From Gnetum montanum (lineage: Eukaryota > Streptophyta > Gnetopsida > Gnetales > Gnetaceae): a stretch of 64,000 nt of DNA. Every line of letters starts with the position of its first letter. The stretch's first letter is position 1. Under the pieces are notes generated by a model, which saw nothing but the letters and a program-made list of their open reading frames with translations, was not told the origin of the DNA and did not search any database. Location of the stretch: the NCBI GenBank assembly GCA_015680685.1, contig MNCI01004325.1, positions 1 through 64,000 of the forward strand, in the 5' to 3' direction. Below are positions 1 through 11,980 of the stretch, one piece after another. The position numbers were made by a program, and so were the translations under genes.

Positions 1-765
1 AATTGCTCTAGAGGCTTTTCAATAGCATAAGCTCTTTTATGAAAAATATTAATAGAAGTCTAATATTGTGCAAAAATAGAGCTATAAAAGCAACCTAGAA
101 AAACCCCAAAATTAAATGCCAAGCATGATACTATCTAAACCATTAGCTAAGTAACTAAAAAAAATGGGAATAAATGAACTCATAGGATTAAAAAAAAATA
201 TCCAAATTGATGTCTTAAGCAAGCCAACTTACAAGTAATCTTCAATTGTCTTTTTCTCAAAAATCTTCCTCCTCTATTCTACCTTTGACGGCCCTTTTAT
301 AGTGACCTTAGGGTAGTTACAATAATCATGAAAAGTTTAGGGTGTTACAAATATCTAGGAATATTAATTTATAACCACCCTAGAAGTTATAACTTCCATA
401 GGGGATTATTAGAAATTTGAGCTATGGTTTCCAAGAATTTTCTTGGGAACAAATATCATGGAGATTACCATAGAAAGTTACAAAAATTAGAGAAATACAT
501 GTCATAATTGACAAGTGTTCTTTCAAATGCAAACATTTAGGAGATTTAATTGGGCTTATATACAACCTCTATGGGAAATTTAGCTTTAAATAAAGGTCTA
601 TAGATCCCCCTTTTCTAAATCATAACCTTCCCACATGTACATGTACTACTTTTTTCAAACTTATATTATAACTTTGTGGCCACCATAATAATATATATAG
701 TGTTTTTAATTATGTTTCAACCCAAAATTTTAACTCAAAGATGGAACAAAATTTTCTTTAGCGTG

Positions 766-1592
766 TGATGAGTGGCGAGATACCCCTACACTCAACCATA
801 TGAATACGAGCGTAGTACGTGCGATCCGATTGAACTCCGCAGACTAAGTGCCTACACGCCCATGGAACACTTAGGGTTAATCATTCGTTGTCTTCCCAGA
901 CTTACTTGTATTTGTCACGGTGTATGGTTAAGTAAGTCTAAGGTATATGATTTTTATAGCTTTTTATGTTTTTGTCTCCTATGCTAATAAGTTGAAGGGT
1001 TGAGAAACTAATTACTAACTCTAACTAATAAACTAAGTCTAAATTACCTAGCGTCAGCATCTGTTCCCACTTACCGTACACACCCTGAACCGATGCAACC
1101 ATGGCTACCAAACGCTAATCGTTGTTGGGATCATCACGCGTAATGCATGTGCTCGAAGCAGTCATACTGAGGCACTTAACTAGGAGAGAAGGGTTGAGAG
1201 AGAAAGTAGTAAATAACAGATAATAAATAAAAAGTAATAAATAATAGTAAATAAATTCCTAATTAGCCTATTCCATGCATTGCAAGGTTTATCCAAGAAG
1301 CTCGTCTTTATTAGTTTACACAAACTTGTGTTCAGGTACAATGTTTGCTCAAATAAAGATCCATTCACTTTAGGACTCCTACTGTGGGCACATGGAAATT
1401 ATTTTATCTTTGGAGTGATCAATCTACCAGAGTTTCCCTACTGTCTAGCCTAGGATGATGAAATATGGAAGAGCCACCTCTTATTTATAGATATGACGAT
1501 GCACCGCGATATTTCGGGGGAGGATGCGATATTGTGTACACGATATCGCGAGGGATGCGATATCGTGGCCCATGTGATATCGCGTCCCATCA
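766..1592 (-). repeat. E1 3' LTR
   Basis: 827 bases with TGATG/CATCA termini. On the minus strand U3 comes first: palindrome cores GATATC or GATATT at 1576, 1559, 1542, 1528 and 1508, then the TATA box TATAAATA (1489-1482), then R-U5. The 71-codon frame near 772 is a chance ORF in U5, repeated in the other LTR. Confidence 0.92.
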
Positions 1593-1606
1593 TACCCCTA
1601 TGAATA
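1593..1606 (-). other. E1 polypurine tract
   Basis: The minus strand reads a short purine stretch ending AGGGGTA directly before the TGATG of the 3' LTR. In E7 and E6 the same position reads AGTCATGGGGGTA or AGTCGTGGGGGTA. Confidence 0.65.
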
Positions 1607-3585
1607 AATGAAAACTCATCCTCGAGTTTCTTACAATAATATTGGGAAGGTATGGGATTATTGACTCAAAGGAAACTAATGGGGTGACATGTGAACGGAT
1701 CATCATTACAAGACACAACAAAAATGGTATTCATGAAAAAAAGGGTGAACACATTATTACATTGACATCAGGCCTCATTTGGTAGCTGAGAAAGAGAGAG
1801 AGAGAGAGAGAGAGAGAAAGAAGTGTTGCTACTGCCAATGCCAAGATTGCGCCTTTTGTTGTCCATCAGTAAGCGCACCATCGGTCTTGCTCCTTGTATA
1901 GATGCTTCCAGCACTGCTCCATTCCAAGTGTTCCTTCCAGATCCCCTCTGTTGTTATATGATTTCCATCTGCACACACAACATAGCCTTATATTAGCAAG
2001 GGTAAATAAATTTCAATGAAGTTAATACCTTGCTTCAGTGTAAGTCCATTGGCTAGGTTGTGGTATGGCTAATTGCGGGTCTGGAGATATAATATTGATG
2101 ACTACCGAAGGTGTAGGGGTTAGGAAAAAATTGAAAAAATTGGGGCTAGGAGAAAATCAAAAAAATCGGGCCCCGTACCCCCATGACTAATCACGAACCT
2201 TCGGTAGCGAGAGAATGGAAAAAGAAAGAGGAACAAGAAAGTGAGGAAAAAGAGATAACTATAGCATTGATGAAATGGATGTCAAGATGGAAATGAACAA
2301 AATAAAATTAATTGTAAAATGTTAAGGGAAAGAATTTAACTAGTGCACCAAATAGGAATGTTAGTGGGTCCTCCCCAAAGCAAGCTCATGTGCTTAATGC
2401 CCTAACAAACCCACATTCAAAGGGTCCGTAGGCTCTGGGAATGTCATTTGAAACAAGAGTTAAAGTCTTAACCACAAGAATTTACCAAAAAGGAAACAAC
2501 CAAAATATACACTAATGATACAATCGGCAATGAGGTGAATAATGGAGAGAAGGATGGAGAGAATAGAATGGAATGGAGTCTCAAGAACAAGGTGGTGTAC
2601 AACCCCTTGTGTGTTTCATGATTAATGTGACTTCACAAATCTCATTCCAACTCCGGCCTCAAACCAACCACATCTAGTGACTTCGCATCAATGCATCCGG
2701 TTAATACAACCCCTTGAAGTAACAAGAATGCCTCCCCCACATTTAAATGAAATGAGGAGAGAATGGGAAGCGAGAAGGGCCTTAGTTAGAGGGAACATTT
2801 TTATTTTGAGTTTCATAACCAATGCTTGTAGCCCAATGGATTATTCGTCTAAGGGATGTGCTTTGAATTCTCACTTTTTCTTTTCTTCTTCTTTTTTTTT
2901 GTTTGTGTTTTGTGTTTTTATGCATGAGAACCACACCATGCAAAGACTTATTATTTTTATTATCTCAACTTCCAATAACTGGGTAACATCAGAAAGGCAA
3001 GAAAACTCAAGGAGAAAACATCCAAGCACCCAAGAGAATGGCCAACATAAATGCATCAAGTTCCCTTGAAGTCACATCCTTTTTCAAACCTTGAGTCCTT
3101 CCTTAGTTGAGAAATACCCAGCCATTGATTCATTAGAGTTCTTATTAAGAAAGGGACTGTACATTTCCAAGTCAAGAGAGACCATAGAAACTGGTGGATG
3201 GATGGATGAAGTGAACTCATTGCTTGCCATTTCAAAAGAAACATACCTTAGTATCAACATCATGACTTAAAGGTAAAAACCAAACATTAGCAATTAATAT
3301 GAAAATAGTTCATACCATCAGGAAGAACACTTATTGGGTGACAAACTTACACGGTGGATCACACACACACAAACACAAAAAAAAATTTGAAAAAGTATAA
3401 TGATGTTGTAAAACAAAAACAAGAAAAGTTAAAGAAATTTGTAAAACAAAAATGTGTAAGACAAAAACATGTAAAAAAAATGTGTAAAACAAAAACGTGG
3501 AAAACAAAAATGTGTAAAAAAAAAACTAAAAAGAACTGAGGGCCTCCAATGATCAGCATAGGTGGCCATCTCCCCCATGACTGAA
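1607..3585 (-). other. E1 3' non-coding region
   Basis: About 2 kb between the end of gag-protease and the 3' LTR without a credible ORF. It is shared with E2 (12806-14612) and E7 (59250-61173), so it belongs to the family. It contains a (GA)n run near 1790-1818, a pyrimidine tract at 2876-2900, and two further copies of the AGTCATGGGGG motif (minus strand) near 2180 and 3575. Confidence 0.75.
3437..3529. repeat. Degenerate tandem repeat, unit about 14-17 bases
   Basis: Repeated ATGTGTAAAACAAAAA-like units lie just 3' of the gag-protease end. E2 has similar units (GTGTAAAACAAGAAGAT) that run into its N gap. Confidence 0.7.
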
Positions 3586-6500
3586 TTATAAGGGAGAGAT
3601 TCGAAATAATGAGCATCTATTTGAATTTCGTAAAAGTGTCCAACTTCTTCCCATTGATGTTCTCAGATTAAGGGGTGGAACTTGGCGACGCTCATACTCC
3701 AATGTATCTATGCCTCCGTTGTTAACATGAGTTGTTTCCTTAGTTTGTTCCGTGCATATTGGTTTGCTCTTTCTAGTAGCTATCAAACATGAGGTGTCGA
3801 CTACTTATGTGGTTGCTACATACAGGAACCTTTGAATCTGTGTTTCTTGGGCACACCTGTTGCATGGAGGAGATGTTGTGCATTCCTCCATGTCATCACC
3901 TGATGAATCACTGTATGTGATGCATGGAACTTTCTTCTTCTCGATCTTTCCATAAATATTTACCTTAGATATCTCCAAGGAAAGATCACGGATCCTAAGG
4001 CATGCATCTATTGTGCTTAGCCATGCCCTTCCCATTATAATTGGGAAGCCCCCGTTGTTGTTGTTAACTTCTATCACCAAGAAGTCAACTGGGTAAGACC
4101 AACCACACACAGTGGTAACAATGTCCTCCACCAATCCTAAGGGAATGGTGATGGACTAGTATGCCAGCTCTAGTTGGATGTTACTCTTCTTAAATTGGGG
4201 TAGGTTCCAGGCTTGGTACATCTCTCATGAAATTAGGTTGACTCCAGAACCCACAAGAAGAGCCTTATGTGGTTTGTTCTTGGTGATTTGTAAATAGATT
4301 AAGGGACTCCCAGGGTCAGATAGTTTCCTAGGAAGGTGGCCTACCTTGATCCAGTTAATTACAGTATGCGTTAACATAACCGTATGCATGAAGCTTTGTT
4401 GGATTGAAGGGTGCTCTGAAGTGTTATTTGTTGGAGGAGCGTACATAAATTCAATCGCTTGTTGTGAGAGCTTGTCTCGGATTTTGGTTCTGAAGAAAGG
4501 TCTTCTCTTTTTACAGTTTTCAGAACCAGTAATGGCTTGAATGTTTACGACTCTCGTAGAGTTACAATGCTGTGGTTGAGTAGGGAGTTCCCTTTGCATT
4601 GTTGGAGTAAGTTGTATGGGAACTATAGATGGAAGAGGTGTGGATGGAGTTGGAGGATGGTAAGTATGTGGGGTGCTTCCCAGAAGAGAAGGAGTCCTCC
4701 TAAAGTACTCTCGAACTTGGTAGTGACGTTGGGGAGTTGTGTGACTCATAGAGTCACTTGGAGAAACTGGCTGTTGCACATAATATCCATAAGGATCAGG
4801 TTGTCGATAAAGGTACTATTGTGTCGGCGGTGGCATCCCCCATGACTATGGGTATTGCCACTACTGATGTTGTCTGATGGGTTGTGGTGGAGTTCCACTT
4901 GGATAGTATGTTAACGGTTGGTGGAACTACCTTGGGTTATCTTGGGGATAAGGTAACCTTTGGGGTGTTTGTCGTTGGTTGAGTCTTGGGTTAAGTGCAT
5001 ACACCCCAGACTCCTATAGATGTGAGATGATTAGACAACATGCCTTGGGATGATCATAATGGTAGATCTCACATCCACCGTCATCGTTTGTGTCTGAATC
5101 CATAACTTCATTGGAGATAATAATTTTCCCCTTACCCTTGTTATGTGTAGGGCCTGAATTTCTCCGCTTTGTCTTACCTTTGTCACTAATTCATTCCTCC
5201 TTAGACTCCTCTACAATTTTCAAGAAATTTTCAAGTCTAGAGTCTAAGGAATCCCACAATTGATCCATCTTAGCCGATACTTCTGTTGTTAGTTTTTGAA
5301 TCGGCAAGGTTTTTCTGTTCACCAACTCTTCGAGTGGTGACTCATCCTCTTCATNTGCGTAGTAGTGTCCCATGGCAACATCCAAGGGTTCATGAGTACC
5401 TTGCTTCCATCCTTGGATCTACTTACACAAGTTAGACACTCTGGAGTACGTTTGATACTTATCATTGAAGAGTTCTAACATCGTACTCTACCTCCTGATG
5501 GTTTCCAGTTCTAAGGACCGGTACCAACTCTCTGCTTCCTTGGTGAGTATCCTGGGAAACAACTTTAGTTTTTGCCACTCGTTCTCTATGTTCTACAAGG
5601 CACAAGCATCGTGGAATGCTTGTAAATGATGTTGCGGATTTGAATTGTATCCCCCTTCAAAGCGTGGGATGTTGTTCATGTCTAAGCACTTGATCCGACT
5701 ATCCTTTGAATGCCTTGTTGGAATTCTTACAGCCTCCATTATGTCAAGCATACTTCGAGTGGAAAGTAGGGGCTTGTCATGATCTCTTTCATGATGCCTG
5801 TGATGTCTACATTGTTCCCTACTTTCCCTTCGTTCATGCCCTTGTCCTCTCTCTCAACTCTCTCGTCAAGGTCTCTGATTTCGCCTACCTCTATCCTCAC
5901 CATTATGCTCATGATGGTTGTGTCCAGATGTGGAAGGAGAGCTGGAATGATGTGAAGAAGGGGAAGAAGAAGGAGAACCATCTCCATGACGATGTTTCCT
6001 ACCTTCTATTTTGTGGTTTCAGCCCCGATCGTGATGATGATCTAAGTACCTGTCCTTGTTATATGTTGTTGTTCCCTTAGTGAACAGTTGGTGTTCACGG
6101 GGATCAGAACCAGGGTTGTGTATTGTGGATCATAGGTTTTGATACCCCACCTCCTCACTATCATTAGGAGGGGAAACATCGTTCGATAGAGAACCCATTA
6201 TGAGTGGTTCACCATCTTTGATTTCACTTAGGATGTGAGTGCCCTTCAACAGTGTATGTTGGCTCTCATGCCTTGAGTCCCTCATATGTTGTGCTTCTGT
6301 GGGATGATAATCCCTTGTATCAAAGTCACCTATAACGTATTCAGCATAGAGCTGAGTCATGCCGATCTGTGCTAAAGCACAGAGGAGCATGTTGGGGACT
6401 GATCAATTTGGAGGTAACACTATGTTATCTTGCAAATCTCTCCATCACAACTGTTCGTCTTGATGGAGGATAAAGGTAAAGTCTGGAATATACTCATCGG

Positions 6501-6621
6501 GATGAGTATAGACTATCTAGTATTGTTGAGGACTTGGCGGATTTAGGTTATGTGTTTTTGATTGCTGACTGTTCTTTGTATTATCCTTAGGTGGTGAGTT
6601 GCTCTTATGAGAAGAAGACAT
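3586..6621 (-). pseudogene. E1 gag-protease, broken
   Basis: About 1000 codons in essentially one coding sense, starting at ATG 6621 (MSSSHKSN). In order: an N-terminal part with WRDLQDNIVLPP; a His/Arg/Ser-rich basic stretch (about 6080-5900); a Retrotrans_gag-like core (about 5760-5400); an acidic helical part (5191-5385); and a zinc-knuckle remnant CEIYHYDHPKACC near 5060, with one Cys changed to Tyr. A Pro/Gln/Tyr-rich linker (4779-4350) and a retropepsin-like domain follow. The family active site LLDSGSEVNL is LLVGSGVNL here (about 4235-4260), so the catalytic Asp is gone. The protease C-terminal part is open at 3805-4134 (FPIIMGRAWLSTIDAC), and the frame ends at 3586. Several stops, mostly former Trp or Gln codons, break it. 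Gag would package the RNA and the protease would process Gag. Confidence 0.8.
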
Positions 6622-6743
6622 TGTTATTTATCGGTGTGCTAATTACCGTTATATAAATTTTTCTTTAATTAACTTGGAGGTTCGTTTAGGCTCCCAATGA
6701 TGTGAGTGATATCCTATGTTCTATTCGGTGCACAAACACTTAG

Positions 6744-6762
6744 TCCCCGACAACGACGCCTA
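6744..6762 (-). other. E1 primer-binding site (tRNA-Asp type)
   Basis: The minus strand directly after the 5' LTR reads TAGGCGTCGTTGTCGGGGA. It matches the complement of the plant tRNA-Asp 3' end (TGGCGCCGTTGCCGGGGA) apart from C-to-T/G-to-A changes and one base at the start. Confidence 0.8.
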
Positions 6763-7605
6763 TGATGAGTGGCAAGATACCCCTACACTCAACCATACGA
6801 ATACGAGCACAGCACGCGCGATCTAGTCGAACGCCGCAGACTAAGTGCCTACACGCCCATGGAACACTTAGGGTTAATCATTCGTTGTCTTCCCAGACTT
6901 ACTTGTATTTGTCACGGTGTATGGTTAAGTAAGTCTAAGGTATATGATTTTTATAGCTTTTTATGTTTTTGTCTCCTATGCTAACAAGGTGAAGGGTTGA
7001 GAAACTAATTACTAACTCTAACTAATAAACTAAGTCTAAATTACCAAGCATCAGCATCTGTTCCCACTTACCGTACACACCCTGAACCGATGCAATCGTG
7101 GCTACCAAACGCTAATCGTTGTTGGGATCACCACGCGTAACGCACGTGCTCGAAGTGGTCATACTGAGGCACTTAACTAGGAGAGAAGGGTTGAGAGAGA
7201 AAGTAGTAAATAATAGATAATAAATAACAATTAATAAATAATAGTAAATAAATTCCTAATTAGCCTATTCCATGCACTACAAGGTTTATCCAAGAAGCTT
7301 GTCTTTATTGCTGTACACAAACTTGTGTTCAAGTACAATGTTTGCTCGAATAAAGATCTGTTCACTTTAGGACTCCTACTGCAGGCACATGGAAAATATT
7401 CTATCTCTGGAGTAATCAATCTACCAGAGTTTCCCTACTGTCTAGCCTAGGATGATGAAATAAGGGAGAGCCGCCTCTTATTTATAGATATGACGGTGCA
7501 CCGCGATATCACATACGCGATATCACGGGGGAGGATGCGATATCGTGTACGCGATATCGCGAGGGATGTGATATCGTGATGCCCATGCGATATCGCGTCC
7601 CATCA
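6763..7605 (-). repeat. E1 5' LTR
   Basis: 843 bases. U3 holds six GATATC cores (7505, 7519, 7539, 7553, 7570, 7589), most flanked by GC to give GCGATATCGC-like palindromes, upstream of the TATA box TATAAATA (7486-7479). The other LTR lacks one of these units, which explains most of the 16-base length difference. Confidence 0.92.
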
Positions 7606-9139
7606 GCGTGGTATAAGCACGAGGCTTTGTAGCTACCATGTTACTGTTGCTGCCTTATTCATTGGCACAAAACTGATGTAGAAGTTGTGTCACCATGATC
7701 AATAAGCACATGTTTAGAGCATAGACTTACTCAAAATCCACAACATGTTGATGCATGTTTTATTGATTGTAGGGTTACTAAGAAATTTTTCAAGCTCCAC
7801 CTATTGCCTCTTTCTTATCCAACTACTACTGACACTCGTAGCTCCATCACCATTGGAAGTTTGTAGCCACATTTTCAGCCATCATGATCTTCTACATTAA
7901 CATCACCTCTACCATTAATGTCAGCATTGAGATTAGGACTACTTATTTGCTCTTTTGATTTCTCAAAATAGTTTTATAGGGTTTGTAGGTAGCCTATTTT
8001 AGGCTAGCTTAAATTGCCATTGAGTTGTAATTTTTCCCTTCTACATTTTTGGCCTTGGCTCAGCCTTGTTACTAATGTTACGACATGCTAGGGTTGTTTT
8101 TTTTTTCTTGAAAATCACAATTGCCATTCTTAGTTCCTCTATAAGCATGTGAGTGAAAAATTCGTTGGTTGTGATGGTTATGTAGGGAAGAGATACAATG
8201 TAGTGTAACTAGTGAAAATTTATTGTTGTTATTTGAATAGATGTTACCAATAACAAAAATTTGAGTAGAAAATACCACATATAGGTATTCCTCCACTAGA
8301 GTCACCCATCTTGATGTTAATTCTTTGCCTCTATTATGATTGGATGCTTTGTTTACCTTCATAATTGGCACATCTTATTAGAGTACAATTTGGATATGTT
8401 TCTATGTCTTCATACACATGTAGGAACCCATTTCTCATGGAATTCATCTTAGGCAATGAGAAAATATACCCAATGGTGCAATGAAAAATGATGAGCCTAG
8501 TGTACTCAATAATAGAAACGCAGGAGGCTATGTTAATCATTTTTGTTCTTATATAGGGCAAAAATTCTAACTTGATGATGTTAAATTCCAATTTTTGTTA
8601 TTACTTCAATAGCTTAGAATATGGTTCCATAAATAATAGATGACCCTCATTATTTCCTTGTTCAAATATTTTTCCACTTTCCAAAGCAACAATTCAACAA
8701 TTATTATAGAGGATTTATCATGGTATCATTACAATGCTTTTCTTAAACTTTAAATTATCAAATCCTTGATATCCTAGCCATGCGTTGCACATTTCACATT
8801 GATTATTTCCACCAAAACTTAAAGATATTGGCCTTGTAACAAGCTTATGATGGATTTAACCTCAAGCAAAGAGAATGTTGATTTAGAACTCAAAAATTCA
8901 AAGGTACTGAGAACTAGAAAAGTAATCCATCTCATGCTCCTAATTAAAATTCCACATGAATAAATAATAGTCATATTAGAAAGAGTAGCACTAAATAGAT
9001 TATTTTCCTAAAACTTGAATAGACAACGTTAATCATAGTCCTCAAGTTCATATCCTTTTACCCTTATATTTTAAAAGAAAATTGTCATATCTATTGATTT
9101 CATATTCGTGCTCCATAAACTTGCCAAAGTGTACCAACA

Positions 9140-9160
9140 TTTCATTCCTCCTCCTAAAAT
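9140..9160 (-). other. E3 polypurine tract
   Basis: Next to the inner edge of the 3' LTR, the minus strand reads AGGAGGAGGAATGAAA and then TGTTGG. A purine run in this position is the expected plus-strand primer for reverse transcription. Confidence 0.6.
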
Positions 9161-9343
9161 TTTTTTATGATGTTTAAAATTATTGACTAGCTAAATCACC
9201 ACTGAAACAAGACTTTATTGAACATTTCTACAAAAATACAAATTTGTTTTAAGGAAAACTTCCACCAAACTTAAGGTTTGATGAAATAAAAACCTCATTC
9301 CTAATAAAACTTAGGAAACTATACAAACACAATATCATACAAA

Positions 9344-9856
9344 CTATTCTATAGGTGGAAAAAGAATAGTTAAAGCAAATATTTTAGGGATTCTCATATC
9401 ATGAACCCTTTCATATGTAAGTTTAGTTGTGATGAATGCTCTCCTTTCCTCTTCTTGCCTAGTTGAAGCCTTAAGTTGATCTTCATCTTTGTTTTCAACA
9501 ATTTTCTTTACTTTTTTCTCATCCAACTCTTTGGTTGCTAATTTTTTAAGTTCACCCCAACTAGTTGCTTCTATTTATTGAGACATGAAAGCCTCTCCCC
9601 AAGAATCATCTTTATTAAACCCTCCTTGGTACTTAGCCTTAGTGGTGCATTCATGAAAGCTACCCCAAACATTGGAATGTATAGAAATTCCACCAGTGAG
9701 AAATCTAAACTCATTTGAAAGCCAAAGTAAGAAAGGGCTTTTACTAGATGCTCCATAGGTAGTTGCTTTATAGTGGGCTCTTAATACATGCTCTAGATAA
9801 CATTCTATAACATATGGGATAAAAGGCCTTCTTGTTGCCATCTCTCCAAGAACCAT
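9344..9856 (-). pseudogene. E3 3' accessory ORF, unknown function
   Basis: A 171-codon reading frame downstream of integrase and upstream of the polypurine tract, in the same sense as the element. It starts with ATG at 9856 and has one in-frame TAA near 9573, so it appears as two pieces (9575-9856 and 9344-9526) in one frame. The first half is mixed hydrophobic/aromatic with no motif I recognise. The second half is very charged and Lys/Glu-rich (KKVKKIVENKDEDQ) and looks helical. About 100 bases upstream (near 9950) the minus strand reads TATATAAAG, a good TATA box, so the ORF could have had its own promoter. Tat-type elements are known to carry extra ORFs between integrase and the 3' LTR. 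I cannot assign a function, and it may be a chance frame. Confidence 0.45.
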
Positions 9857-10284
9857 ATTTCTACCTCACACTTAAACACTTCACTTGCCTTTATCACTCG
9901 AGCATTGAATTGAGAAATGATGTATTTTCAAGCAATTCACACCTCTTTATATAGTGTAAGGTAAATTTGAAATTCCCACCAATTCTATTAACCAACTTTG
10001 CCACTTAGCCAAAACTTATTTAATTTCCATCATCATATGGTTGGCTAATTCAAATTCCACTATTTGGGTATTGAAATTAACTCACCACTATGTAGTTATC
10101 TAAGCATCACTATCACTTACACACGTCACAAGTAATGATTACTTGAGATAATATAAATTTAAAAATTTAACTAAAACTTTAAATTAAATATTATTTAAAT
10201 TAGTACTCTAATGTATACATGTTTTTATTGTATTATATAGACTTATCTAAGCATACGTATAAGATATANGTATGAAAACTGCAT
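9857..10284 (-). other. E3 spacer between integrase and the accessory ORF
   Basis: AT-rich non-coding stretch with a TATATAAAG on the minus strand near 9950 and one ambiguous base at 10269. I see no other feature. Confidence 0.5.
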
Positions 10285-11975
10285 TTCTATTCCACTTAAT
10301 GTTGATAACTTGTACATGTCCTTCGATAATTATTTTTTGATTTGAAATGGACTAGCCCATATTGTTGAAAACTTATTTGGTTTCTTCATATTCCATAATA
10401 ATACTAGATCATTGACTTTAAAAGTTCTTTTCAAAACCTTTTTATCAAACCATCTTTTGACTTGAGAAGCATTGTTTAACAAATTATCTTTAGATCTATC
10501 CATTTTGGCTTCTCTTTTGATAAACAAGGTCATAAAATATCTATCTTTATCAATTTTCTCACTATACTTTTATGAAAAATCAAAGGTTGAACTTATAATC
10601 TTGTTTGTAATGGCAAATCATAGACTAAGTTATAAGTTGACGTTCCAATAGCCTTCTGAAATCTAATACAATCAGTCCATAATGTAGATTGTAAGTAATC
10701 AATCCAATTTCCTAGATTCCCATCCATTAACTTTTTAATGTAGGAAATAAGCGTTTTATTTGAGATTTAGTTAAGCCATTCCCTTGAGGATAATAATTTG
10801 AAGAAGAAAATAGAAAGATGTATTTTTTTGATGCCCATGTTATAAATTCTTCATATTGAAAAGCAAATCCATTATTGGATACCAACACTTTAGGTAGACC
10901 AAAAAAACTTAGCATTTGATCTTTCAAGAACTTAATCATGTTTGATGCTTAAATTTTTCTTAGTGCCTTTGCTTCAAACCATTTGGTAAAGTAATTTGGT
11001 AGCTGTGAAAATAAATGTATGCCTAGCTCTCAAAGGAGTAATTGTACTAATAAAATCTAAGCCCCATTGTTGAAATGATCTATTCGCAATTGTCGATTTT
11101 AAGGGAGCTTTAGCCTTTTTGATTTTCAGTCCATAAATTTAACATTTGTAACATCTTTGAATCCTTGAACTAATACCTTGGTAGATACTCAACAAATAAA
11201 AACCATAATGAAGTATATGGTGCATATTAGACTTAGGAGATTCATAAAATAAATTAAAATGATTATTGAATTGTTCTAGAATAAGACTGATTTGATCATT
11301 ATGAACACATTCCAACAAAACCCCTCTAAAATCCTTTCTATATAAGATATCATATTTTCATCACAAATGTATTTTCCTTTTTGAAGAAAGCTCTCTTTTG
11401 ACTTGCAGTTAAGTTATTTGGAACCTTTCATGTATTAAGGAATTCTAAAATTTCATCATACCAATTCCCTTCATGGGTCTTTAGCACACATACTTCATTT
11501 TCTCTAGCCATTAACTTGGTTAATCCCATTCCTTTAATAGTTTTTCATATTTTCAATAAAAATCTGAAACTTTGAATCTTTATGAAACATTTCCCTCTCT
11601 TCAATCCAATTTCATTCTGAGCTAATAATTGTTTAATCATAGACTCTATTAGCATAATATTAACTATTTAGCTTTCCAGGTAATATTTGAAATGTTGAAG
11701 TGCTTTAATGACCATGAATGCTTGTTTCTCTACATCTAAATAATTTAGCTCTAAACCTTTCAATTGATACCCAAAGAATCCAATCAGTTCATCTTGACCT
11801 TCATCTTTTTGAGTTAAAATAACAGAAATTGAATCATTTGAAGCAAAAGCATATAATTAGAAATCTTTTTCAATTTTGGTTTTACCAAGTATGAAGCTTC
11901 TTGAATAGTCCTTGTTATTTCTGTTAATGCTCTCCCTAATTTTGGTGTTTTCTCTATTGGTACATCTTTCTTTAG
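10285..11975 (-). pseudogene. E3 RT tail, RNase H and integrase, degenerate
   Basis: Continuation of E3 pol on the far side of E2. From 11975 leftwards, the first codons (HMLKKDVPIEKTPK-type) continue the RT C-terminal region directly from 18016. Next comes a damaged RNase H stretch (about 11800-11300). The integrase core follows at 10727-10939, with the conserved GLPKVLVSNNGFAF-like strand, where the usual catalytic Asp is Asn. Its C-terminal part is at 10330-10533, ending in the typical LVLLWN...FSTIWASPFQIKK segment. There are many stops and frameshifts. The enzymes would have copied and inserted the element; none could work now. Confidence 0.75.
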
Positions 11976-11980
11976 CATAT

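Larger units (their letters stand above)
766..7605 (-). mobile_element. E1: complete pol-less gag-protease LTR retrotransposon
   Basis: A 6840-base element, structurally complete, with LTRs at 766-1592 and 6763-7605 and a perfect target duplication GCGTG (761-765, 7606-7610). The minus strand carries a tRNA-Asp-type primer site, then gag-protease (6621-3586), about 2 kb of non-coding DNA and a polypurine tract. There is no RT, RNase H or integrase sequence between the LTRs. The two LTRs are similar, with differences often at CpG, so it is among the younger insertions here. It must have relied on another element for copying. It resembles what has been called TR-GAG in plants, but with a protease. 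Confidence 0.9.
1..9139 (-). repeat. E3 3' LTR (partial, split by E1)
   Basis: Bases 1-765 and 7606-9139 align along their length with 22788-24988, the other LTR. The terminus at 9134-9139 is CCAACA, the inverted complement of the TGTTGG that opens the right LTR. About 950 bases of this LTR lie left of the window. E1 (766-7605) interrupts it and duplicated GCGTG at 761-765 and 7606-7610. Short ORFs in this stretch (for example near 8078-8591) have no protein-like features and are LTR noise. Confidence 0.85.

Noticed and set aside
772-987. 71-codon ORF with a near-identical copy at 6769-6984
   Set aside because: Both lie in the U5 part of the E1 LTRs; the match reflects LTR identity, not a conserved protein.
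3359-3616. Phe/Cys-rich ORF resembling a membrane protein
   Set aside because: Read-through of the AAAACAAAAATGTGT tandem repeat on the reverse strand.
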